From positions 1 to 17,686 of the forward strand of contig JAKAZJ010000004.1 in the NCBI GenBank assembly GCA_021826565.1: a stretch of 17,686 nt of DNA. The letters run 5' to 3'. A program made the translations under genes and the position numbers. Positions 1 to 5,713 of the stretch are shown piece after piece. Origin of the DNA: Pseudomonadota bacterium. GTDB lineage: Bacteria > Pseudomonadota > Alphaproteobacteria > Acetobacterales > Acetobacteraceae. The notes beneath the pieces were generated by a model. That model was not told the origin of the DNA. It searched no databases and saw only the letters and a program-made list of their open reading frames with translations. Position 1 is the first letter of the stretch. Every line of letters starts with the position of its first letter.

Positions 1-94
1 CGTTCAGGAGATGGGCGAGGCTGATGGCGCCGAGAATGGGCAGAACCGTGGCGGTGGCCGCGGTGCGGGGCGCGGCCTCGGACGTGACGCTCAT
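1..94 (-). CDS. fsr: Fosmidomycin-resistance-type MFS exporter, N-terminal fragment
   Basis: Only the first 31 codons are inside the window; the gene runs off the left edge. The start is the ATG whose complement lies at 92-94. After a short Ala/Thr-rich cytoplasmic tail the protein reads PILGAISLAHLLN, which closely matches the start of the first transmembrane helix of E. coli Fsr and its relatives (ILGAISLSHLLND). Fsr proteins are 12-helix major facilitator efflux pumps of the inner membrane, known to export fosmidomycin. The true substrate here cannot be told from the fragment. The gene is divergent from the penicillin-acylase-like gene across a spacer rich in G tracts. The family call rests on one motif. 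Confidence 0.72.
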   Translation of the reverse strand, partial: MSVTSEAAPRTAATATVLPILGAISLAHLLN

Positions 95-119
95 GCGGGC
101 TCCGGCTTGGGTGGTTGTC

Positions 120-173
120 GGGGGGGGTGACGGGGGGGGTGGATGACGGGGGCGTGACGGAGGCGTGACGGGG
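120..173 (+). repeat. G-tract array with TGACGG repeats, possible G-quadruplex
   Basis: This divergent spacer contains two runs of eight G (120-127 and 132-139), then GGGGG (148-152) and GGGG (170-173). The motif TGACGG, usually followed by more Gs, occurs four times (from 128, 144, 155 and 165). The two eight-G runs alone satisfy a four-tract quadruplex pattern on the plus strand. The array lies upstream of the penicillin-acylase-like start at 242 and just upstream of the fsr start at 94, so it could affect either promoter. Any regulatory role is inference. Confidence 0.5.
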
Positions 174-241
174 CGCAGTTGGGGCATGGCGCGGGGCGTG
201 TCGAGAGTGGCAGGATCGGCACGGGCGGAGATGAGGCCGAA

Positions 242-2662
242 ATGAGACACCGGGTTTGGCGCGGCGCGGGGCCGGCCCTGCTGGGGCGAGCCCTGTTGGG
301 GTTGGCCCTGCTGGGGCTTACCGTCGGTGTGGGGCTGGCCGGGTTGGGGCTCGCGACGCTGCCTTCGCGCCACGCGCGCGGGCGGATACCCGGACTTTCG
401 GCGCCGGTGCGGGTGGTTTTCAACCCCGACGGCGTGCCCTGGATTACGGCCGCGCGCGATACCGATGCGGCGGCGGCGCTGGGGTTCGTGCATGCGCGCG
501 ACCGGATGTTCCAGATGGAGATCTCGCGGCGCATCGGCTCGGGGACGCTGGCCGAGATCGTGGGAGGGAAGGCGCTGAACCTGGATGCGTTCATGCGCAC
601 GCTGGGGCTGCGGCGGCGGGCGGCGGCCGATTACCGGTTGCTGCCCGCGCATACGCGGGCGCTGCTGGCGGCCTATGCGCGCGGGGTGAACGCGCGGATT
701 GCCGCGCGCGGGCGCTGGATCGCGCCGGAATTCGTGCTGCTGGGCAAGCCGCTGCCCTGGACCCCGGTGGACAGCCTGCTGTGGGGGAAGATGATGACGC
801 TCTATCTGTCGGGCGATTATCGGCGGGAGCTGGCGAACCTGGCGCTGGCCGGTAAATTGCCGCCGGCGATGATCGCCTCGCTCTGGCCGCCCCAGCCCGA
901 GCCGCCCGGGCCGCAGGCGCAGAATGGGACGGCGCCGGACGGCAACGCGGCGCCAGCGCGGTTGGCTGTTATGGCGCGACGGTTGCTGCCGCGCCTGCCG
1001 CGGTTCGGGGATGGGGTCAGCCAGCCCGCCACCGCGAGCAATGAATGGGCGGTGGATGGGGCGCACAGTGAGACCGGGGCGCCGCTGCTGGCCGGCGACC
1101 CGCATCTGGCGCTGAGCCTGCCGGGAATATGGTATCTGGCGCGCATCGACACGCCGGGACAGGTGCTGGCGGGGGCCACCGCCCCTGGGCTGCCGCTGCT
1201 GGTGCTGGGGCGCAACGCGCATATTGCCTGGACGTTCACCACCAGCGGCACCGACACCGAGGATGTGTTCGTGGAAACCGCGGTGGACAGGACGCATTAC
1301 CTGGGACCGGACGGCCCCCTGCCCTACGCGACCCGGACCGAGACACTGCATGTGCGCGGCGGGGCGGATGTGACCCTGACCGTGCGCGAGACGCGGCACG
1401 GGCCGGTGATCAGTGACCTGGTGCCGGGGGCAAAGCCGGGCCAGGTGCTGGCGGTGGCGATGGCCGGGCTGCAACCGGGCGATACCGCGGCCGGCGGGCT
1501 GGATGCGCTGAACCGGGCGGGCACGCTGGATGCGGCGCTGGCGGCGGCGCCGGAGATTACCTCGCCCAACCAGAATTTGCTGGTGGCGGACGCGACCCGG
1601 ATTGGGCTTGCGATGACCGGGCGGGTGCCGATACGGCGCGCGCCCAGAGGGGACACGCCGGGAGGGGACGCATCAGGAGGGGACACGCCGGGAGGGGACA
1701 CGCCGGTGGATGGCGCGAGCGGGAAATTCGACTGGGTGGGGTTTGCGAGCGGGACGGCGCTGCCGCGCGTGGTGGCGCCGGCGAGCGGGCGGCTGGTGAA
1801 TGCGAATGAACGCGTGGCGGCGGCGGATTTTCCGGTGTTTCTGGGCCGTGACTGGTACGGCGACTGGCGGGCGCGGCGGATACGGGCGATGCTGGCAGAG
1901 GGTGGGAAGTCCTCGCTTGGGGAATTCACCGCGATGCAGCTCGACGTGACCAGCGCCTATGCCGCGCAGGTGCTGCCGGCGCTGCGCGTGGCGCGGCCGC
2001 GCACGCGGCTGGGCCGGGCGGCGCTGGCGTTGCTCGCGGCATGGCCGGGTGACATGCGCCGGACGCGGCCGGAGCCGCTGATTTTCAATGCCTGGCTGCA
2101 GCGCTTCGCGCAGGACGCGCTGGCGCGGTTTCATGTCGGGGCGGCTTCGGCGGGACCGCGGCTGGAATTCGTTGCCGGCATTCTGGCCCGCGATGATCGC
2201 GCCTGGTGCGGCGGAGATTGCGCGGACGCGGCCGGGGCGGCGCTGGACGCGGCGGCCGCGTTTCTGGCGGCGCGTTGGGGCGACGACCCGGCGAGGTGGC
2301 GCTGGGGCCGCGCGCACCGGGCGGTATTCGCCAATGCAATACTGGGACGGCTGCCGGGGCTGGGCGCGCTCACGACGCGGCGGATCGCCGCGGATGGGGA
2401 TGACAGCACGGTGATGCGGGCCGGCATGATGGACGGGGCGGGCTATGATTTCGATGACCGGCACGCGGCGAGTTTTCGCGGCGCGTACGACCTGGCCGAT
2501 CTGGACCGCAGCCGCTTCGTGGTGGCGCCCGGGCAATCGGGCAATGTGGTCGGCCGCCTGGCGGCAAATCTGTTGCGCCGCTGGCGGAACGGGTGGACGA
2601 TGACGCTGGGCCCGACGCCCGCGCGCGCGGCCGCGAGCTTGCGACTGGTGCCCGCCAGGTGA
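242..2662 (+). CDS. Penicillin acylase family Ntn hydrolase
   Basis: The 806-residue product belongs to the penicillin amidase family: exported enzymes that self-cleave into alpha and beta chains and hydrolyse amide bonds of beta-lactams, acyl-homoserine lactones or other N-acyl compounds. A hydrophobic N-terminal segment (about residues 10-35) should direct export or anchor the protein. The expected beta-chain start is Ser266 in ASNEWAV, followed by the typical GAPLLAGDPHL. Asn445 in PNQNLLVAD is the likely oxyanion-hole residue, and the conserved region DWYGDWRARRI follows. The ATG at 242 is preferred because GAGG lies five bases upstream; a frame-open TTG at 179 has no ribosome site. Residues 469-488 are four five-residue GGDTP-like units encoded by a 15-bp tandem repeat. 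The gene heads a plus-strand run. The substrate is unknown, and quorum quenching is only one possibility. Confidence 0.88.
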   Translation: MRHRVWRGAGPALLGRALLGLALLGLTVGVGLAGLGLATLPSRHARGRIPGLSAPVRVVFNPDGVPWITAARDTDAAAALGFVHARDRMFQMEISRRIGSGTLAEIVGGKALNLDAFMRTLGLRRRAAADYRLLPAHTRALLAAYARGVNARIAARGRWIAPEFVLLGKPLPWTPVDSLLWGKMMTLYLSGDYRRELANLALAGKLPPAMIASLWPPQPEPPGPQAQNGTAPDGNAAPARLAVMARRLLPRLPRFGDGVSQPATASNEWAVDGAHSETGAPLLAGDPHLALSLPGIWYLARIDTPGQVLAGATAPGLPLLVLGRNAHIAWTFTTSGTDTEDVFVETAVDRTHYLGPDGPLPYATRTETLHVRGGADVTLTVRETRHGPVISDLVPGAKPGQVLAVAMAGLQPGDTAAGGLDALNRAGTLDAALAAAPEITSPNQNLLVADATRIGLAMTGRVPIRRAPRGDTPGGDASGGDTPGGDTPVDGASGKFDWVGFASGTALPRVVAPASGRLVNANERVAAADFPVFLGRDWYGDWRARRIRAMLAEGGKSSLGEFTAMQLDVTSAYAAQVLPALRVARPRTRLGRAALALLAAWPGDMRRTRPEPLIFNAWLQRFAQDALARFHVGAASAGPRLEFVAGILARDDRAWCGGDCADAAGAALDAAAAFLAARWGDDPARWRWGRAHRAVFANAILGRLPGLGALTTRRIAADGDDSTVMRAGMMDGAGYDFDDRHAASFRGAYDLADLDRSRFVVAPGQSGNVVGRLAANLLRRWRNGWTMTLGPTPARAAASLRLVPAR
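1648..1707 (+). repeat. 15-bp tandem repeat, four copies, inside the acylase gene
   Basis: Four units of the type AGGGGACACGCCGGG start at 1648, 1663, 1678 and 1693; the second is diverged. Since 15 is a multiple of three, gain or loss of units keeps the frame and changes only the number of GGDTP pentapeptides in what looks like a surface loop between the oxyanion Asn region and the DWYGDW motif. Confidence 0.85.
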
Positions 2663-2693
2663 GACCGGGACATATCGAAGAGGACATATTTGC

Positions 2694-3134
2694 ATGAGCG
2701 AATTCACGTACCACGCCGATGCGCCGTATTCCCGCGAGGTGCTGGGGCGGCGGGTGCTGGCCTGGCTGATCGACGTGCTGATCGTGGCGGTGGTGCTGGT
2801 GGTTCTGCACCTGTTTCTGGCGGTGCTGGGGCTGGTGACGTTCGGGCTGGGATGGACCTTGTATGTGCTGATGCCGGCGGTGCCGTTTTTCTATACGGCC
2901 GGGTTCGTGGCCTCGGCCGCGGCGGCGACGCCGGGCATGCGGCTGGTGGGTATCCGGGTGATGGAAAACACCCGGATGAGCCGACCGACACCGGCCGAGG
3001 CGGTGGTGTGGACGCTGCTCTATATCGCGTCGATGACGGTGTTCGCGCCCATTCTGCTGGTGGCGCTGTTCACCCGCGACCACCAGACGCTGCATGACAT
3101 TCTGACCGGACTCGCGGTGGTGGCGGCGCGATGA
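2694..3134 (+). CDS. RDD family membrane protein
   Basis: The product has 146 residues. It carries the RDD signature at the start of the first helix (RRVLAWLID, residues 19-27) and the conserved TPGMRLVGIRV segment before the last helix. Three hydrophobic segments are visible, at about residues 22-44, 47-75 and 105-128. RDD proteins are small inner-membrane proteins; a few are implicated in ion transport, but most have no known role. The start is supported by AGAGGA nine bases upstream. The gene begins 31 bp after the acylase stop, consistent with one transcript. From memory, an RDD gene beside ate/bpt is common in Alphaproteobacteria. Its TGA stop overlaps the ATG of a following tiny ORF (ATGA at 3131-3134). 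Confidence 0.88.
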   Translation: MSEFTYHADAPYSREVLGRRVLAWLIDVLIVAVVLVVLHLFLAVLGLVTFGLGWTLYVLMPAVPFFYTAGFVASAAAATPGMRLVGIRVMENTRMSRPTPAEAVVWTLLYIASMTVFAPILLVALFTRDHQTLHDILTGLAVVAAR

Positions 3135-3223
3135 GGGCATTGACGGCGCGGGGCCGCTTCGGTGACTGTTCGATGACGTGGCGCGGCGTGCGGCGCGGCG
3201 CGGGCAAGACCGGAGTGCGATGA
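3131..3223 (+). CDS. Candidate tiny ORF (30 aa), ATGA-coupled
   Basis: This frame opens in the ATGA that ends the RDD gene and closes in the ATGA that opens the next small ORF. It would encode a 30-residue basic peptide (starts MRALTARGRFGDC, ends GAGKTGVR). No similarity is recognised. Third codon positions are mostly G or C, as in neighbouring genes, but GC-rich DNA gives this by chance too. The ribosome site is weak (GGTGG-type sequence in the end of the RDD gene), so expression would depend on coupling from upstream. It may be a true leader peptide, a device that carries ribosomes across the gap to bpt, or a chance frame. Confidence 0.25.
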   Translation: MRALTARGRFGDCSMTWRGVRRGAGKTGVR

Positions 3224-3354
3224 CCAGAGCGACGCGACAGACCGGAACCGGAGCGGGCGATCCGCCGGGCGCGACGCGCGGCACCGGCACGATACGCGGC
3301 ACCGGCAAGACACGCAGCACCGGCAAGACACGCAGCACCGGCACGGCGCCATGA
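3220..3354 (+). CDS. Candidate small repeat-peptide ORF (44 aa) overlapping bpt start
   Basis: The ORF has an ATG at 3220 with GGAG four bases upstream and a TGA at 3352-3354 that overlaps the bpt ATG by the classical four bases. The product would be strongly basic and rich in Thr, Gly, Arg and Lys. Its second half is a six-residue repeat of the type GTGKTRSTGKTRSTGT, encoded by an 18-bp tandem repeat. No family is recognised. The frame is preserved by the repeat length, and its two ends fit the overlap chain that links RDD to bpt. It could be a real small protein, a coupling leader, or non-coding repeat DNA that happens to be open. Confidence 0.33.
   Translation: MTRATRQTGTGAGDPPGATRGTGTIRGTGKTRSTGKTRSTGTAP
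3281..3350 (+). repeat. 18-bp tandem repeat just upstream of bpt
   Basis: Units begin at 3281, 3299, 3317 and 3335; the core is GCACCGGCAAGACACGCA. The second and third units are identical, the first has three differences, and the last is truncated by the bpt start. The array occupies the position where a bpt ribosome site would normally be. No good Shine-Dalgarno sequence is visible within it, which supports translational coupling. Confidence 0.9.
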
Positions 3355-4118
3355 CCTTCACCGCGCCACGTCGGCCGCAGTTTTTTTATACCACGGCCCC
3401 CCTGCCCTGCCCTTACGTGGCGGGCCGGGTGGAACGCAAGATCGTGACCGAGATCGCGGGGCTGGACGCGGATGTGATGCACGACCGGCTGTCGCGGGCG
3501 GGGTTTCGCCGGAGCCATAACATTGCCTATGCGCCGGTGTGCCCGGGATGTCAGTCATGTCTGCCGATCCGCATCCGGGCAACCGACTTCAAGCCCAACC
3601 GCACGCAGCGGCGGGTGGCGCGGATGAATGCGCTGGTCGAGGGGTTCGAGGTTCCGGCGCGCGCGACCGCCGAGCAGTTTCAACTGTTTCAGCGCTACCA
3701 GCAGGCGCGGCACGGCGATGGCGACATGGCGACGATGAGCTTCTATGACTATCGGGCGATGGTCGAGGATACACCGATCGATACGGTGATGGTGGAATTC
3801 CGTGACCTCGAGGACCGGCTGATCGGCGGCTGCCTGACCGACCGGCTGGCGGATGGGCTTTCCGCCGTTTACAGCTTTTACGAGCCGGCGCTGGCTGGAC
3901 GCTCTCTCGGTACGTTTGCGGTGCTGTGGCTGGTGCAGCGGGCGATCCGGCTTGGCCTGCCGCATGTGTATCTGGGCTACTGGGTGCCGGAGAGCCCGAA
4001 AATGACGTATAAATCGCGGTTTCCGGGCAGCGAGGTTCTGGTCGGCGGGGCGTGGCGCGCGTTGCGGGTGGCGGCCTCGGGCCCGGAGGTGCGCGCCCTC
4101 TACCACGACAGCGATTGA
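3351..4118 (+). CDS. bpt: Aspartate/glutamate leucyltransferase (Bpt), Ate family
   Basis: The product is a 255-residue cytoplasmic enzyme that transfers Leu (in Bpt proteins) or Arg (in classical ATE) from charged tRNA to proteins with N-terminal Asp or Glu. This marks them for ClpS/ClpAP degradation by the N-degron pathway. The N-terminal ATE domain shows CPYVAGRVERK at residues 20-30 and the Cys cluster YAPVCPGCQSC with Cys64, Cys67 and Cys70. The C-terminal, acetyltransferase-like domain includes YSFYEPALAGRSLGTFAVL and YLGYWVPESPKMTYKSRF. Length and motifs fit a full bacterial Bpt. The start at 3351 gives the usual short lead before the PQFFYTTAP motif. It overlaps a small upstream ORF by four bases and probably depends on coupled translation. 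Leu versus Arg specificity cannot be settled by eye. Confidence 0.93.
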   Translation: MTFTAPRRPQFFYTTAPLPCPYVAGRVERKIVTEIAGLDADVMHDRLSRAGFRRSHNIAYAPVCPGCQSCLPIRIRATDFKPNRTQRRVARMNALVEGFEVPARATAEQFQLFQRYQQARHGDGDMATMSFYDYRAMVEDTPIDTVMVEFRDLEDRLIGGCLTDRLADGLSAVYSFYEPALAGRSLGTFAVLWLVQRAIRLGLPHVYLGYWVPESPKMTYKSRFPGSEVLVGGAWRALRVAASGPEVRALYHDSD

Positions 4119-4134
4119 GGCTGGGCGCGCCGGC

Positions 4135-5121
4135 ATGCGCCGCTGCTATATACATATCGGGCACGCCAAGACCGCGACGTCCTATCTCCAGTGCTGCCTG
4201 CATCTGAACACGGAGGTGTTCGCCGCCCACGGGTATTTCGTGCCCGGGGAATTTCAGGCGTTCGGCTTTCAGGCGATGCGGGAGCTGGCGGAACAGCAGG
4301 GCGTGATGTGCGGCAACCTGGCGCCGATGCACGTGCTGATGTGCGAGGGGCCGCATGACCGGATGGAGCCGATGTTCGACTATCTGATGTCGGCGCCGGA
4401 GGGGAGCGATGTGGTGCTGAGCTCGGAGCTGTTCTTTTATTATGTGAACGCGACGGCACGGGTGGCGAACGCGGCGCGGCGGCGGGGTTTGGCGCCGGAG
4501 ATTCTGGCCTATCTGCCGCGCCAGGATCGGGCCTCGGTGAGCGCCTATCTGCAAAGTGTACGTCACCACCAGACCAGCCCGGGGGTCGTGGAGTTTCTGG
4601 TGCATGACGACTTCATTCCATATTTGCAGTATTACCGGACGCTTTCACGGCTGCGCGCGAAGCTGCCGGATATTCCGTTCCGATTGCGCAGCTTCGCGCC
4701 GCAGTTTCTGACCGATGGCGATATCGTCAGCGATTTTCTGGGCCAGATCGGCGGACGGATGGATGCCGGCGCGCTGCGGCGGCCGACCCGCGCGGCCAAC
4801 CAGGGCCTGCTGCTGGAGCAGTACGAGGCGCTGCGGGCGGCGAAAATTCTGGGCCTGGAGGCGGCCGCCGAGGCGGTGCGCTTGTTGCAGCCCGACCTGA
4901 CCGCCGGGGACCGGGCCCGGGTGCAGGCGTATTATTACCGACCCTATGTCCGGCGCTATCTGATGGAGCACCTGCTGCCGGGCAATGAGGCGCTGCTGGC
5001 GCATTTCATGCCGGCGGCGGGCGCGACCGAACGGGAATACTGGCAGACCCTGGAGACGCCCACCGACGCCCCGGAGGTGGACCGGCAACAGGTGCGGAAC
5101 CTGCTGCGCCTGGGGGACTGA
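4135..5121 (+). CDS. Sulfotransferase-like P-loop protein
   Basis: The 328-residue product opens with YIHIGHAKTATSYLQ (residues 5-19). This matches the 5'-phosphosulfate-binding loop of PAPS-dependent sulfotransferase-like proteins (HIGxxKTGTTxLQ pattern) with Lys12-Thr13 in the key places; Ala14 replaces the usual Gly. Later segments also fit the family: YLPRQDRASVSAYLQS, the hydrophobic/basic stretch around YYRTLSRLRAK, and DFLGQIG before a variable C-terminus. No signal peptide is seen, so it should be cytoplasmic and would modify a glycan, lipid or metabolite precursor. It begins 16 bp after bpt; the only upstream SD-like site is GAGG spanning the bpt stop, about 14 bases away. It is probably the last gene of the run. 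Acceptor substrate and activity are unknown. Confidence 0.62.
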   Translation: MRRCYIHIGHAKTATSYLQCCLHLNTEVFAAHGYFVPGEFQAFGFQAMRELAEQQGVMCGNLAPMHVLMCEGPHDRMEPMFDYLMSAPEGSDVVLSSELFFYYVNATARVANAARRRGLAPEILAYLPRQDRASVSAYLQSVRHHQTSPGVVEFLVHDDFIPYLQYYRTLSRLRAKLPDIPFRLRSFAPQFLTDGDIVSDFLGQIGGRMDAGALRRPTRAANQGLLLEQYEALRAAKILGLEAAAEAVRLLQPDLTAGDRARVQAYYYRPYVRRYLMEHLLPGNEALLAHFMPAAGATEREYWQTLETPTDAPEVDRQQVRNLLRLGD

Positions 5122-5160
5122 GACGGCTGGGCTGAGACGGCTGGGCTGAGATGGCGGGGC
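5119..5160 (+). repeat. 14-bp tandem repeat carrying stop codons in all three frames
   Basis: Three units of TGAGACGGCTGGGC start at 5119, 5133 and 5147; the third has two differences. The first TGA is the stop of the sulfotransferase-like gene. Because 14 is not a multiple of three, the three TGAs fall in three different forward frames. Confidence 0.88.
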
Positions 5161-5199
5161 TGGGGCGGCGGGCCGGCGACAGCGCCCAACGGAGGAATA

Positions 5200-5228
5200 A
5201 TTATACGATCGAGTTAGTAGGATTTCAT
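5200..5228 (-). promoter_or_regulatory. Possible sigma-70-type promoter pointing leftward
   Basis: On the minus strand a perfect TATAAT (5200-5205) lies 17 bases after ATGAAA (5223-5228), which matches four of six -35 bases. It would give RNA antisense to the 3' end of the sulfotransferase-like gene. A perfect -10 box is uncommon in DNA this GC-rich, but the surrounding stretch is locally AT-rich, so chance is possible. Confidence 0.28.
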
Positions 5229-5701
5229 TTCCCGCCGCTGGTCGTAAGATTATGGAACGCCAATAATAACAGTCCGCCTAGAGCCAGTGTTTTTCTGATG
5301 ATTTTATGAATACCCGGCCGCGCCGAGCCGGCGGCGGGGCATGGATATTCCGTTACTCTGGGCAGGTAGCGAAGGCCTGGAGGTTCGTGACCAGGATCAG
5401 CGGCGGGATAACAAAGCATTAATGTAATGCCGGATGCCGAGGCTGGATTACGATGTTGCGCTGGTTACGGATGATGCGTGAACTCTTCCAAATTCTTAAA
5501 AAAAATGCACGAACCTGTCACGTTTAGGGCTTGTCAAGCGCTGATCGGTGACGTTAGCGTTAATGCACTAAGCGCTTCAGGTCTTTTCACCTGGCGCGAG
5601 CTGGGTGCCTTTACTTGTGAAGTGTCGTTCTTCCGTAGTAACGCGGATGGTTTTTGCTGGGTAAGCCTTAGTTAAACATGTCCTGTCGCTTTTCCATGAT
5701 G

Positions 5702-5709
5702 AAAGGAAA
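5702..5709 (+). promoter_or_regulatory. Ribosome binding site that favours a TTG start
   Basis: AAAGGAAA ends four bases before TTG at 5714 (six bases from AGGA). None of the in-frame upstream ATGs (5678, 5696, 5699) has a Shine-Dalgarno sequence. The TTG also gives a signal peptide of ordinary length. Confidence 0.5.
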
Positions 5710-5713
5710 CGCC

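Larger units (their letters stand above)
5122..5713. other. Gene-poor, AT-richer spacer upstream of the secreted HExxE gene
   Basis: This stretch of about 590 bp has no convincing gene. After the 14-bp repeats, base composition drops visibly, with TAATTATA at 5198-5205 and A8 at 5498-5505. Hairpins include CAGGT/ACCTG (5578-5593) and an interrupted GC stem at 5313-5339, which has no following T run. Short open frames on both strands (5225-5419 minus, 5478-5675 plus) lack ribosome sites and family similarity. The stretch probably contains the promoter and a long 5' leader of the downstream gene, or it is acquired DNA. Confidence 0.6.

Noticed and set aside
3281..3350. The short repeat array considered as a CRISPR
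   Set aside because: Units are directly adjacent with no spacers, and there are no cas genes.
5313..5339. GC-rich interrupted hairpin as terminator of the upstream run
   Set aside because: The stem has a mismatch and no T run follows on either strand.
5225..5419. 64-codon minus-strand frame with a hydrophobic C-terminal stretch
   Set aside because: No ribosome site, no recognised similarity, and it lies in a gene-poor spacer.
5531..5560. TTGTCA followed 17-18 bases later by TTAGCG/TAGCGT as a promoter for the secreted gene
   Set aside because: The -35 match is good but the -10 match is poor, and several similar weak pairs exist in the same AT-richer stretch.
5478..5675. 65-codon plus-strand frame from GTG ahead of the secreted gene
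   Set aside because: No Shine-Dalgarno sequence and no domain or signal peptide; more likely leader DNA.
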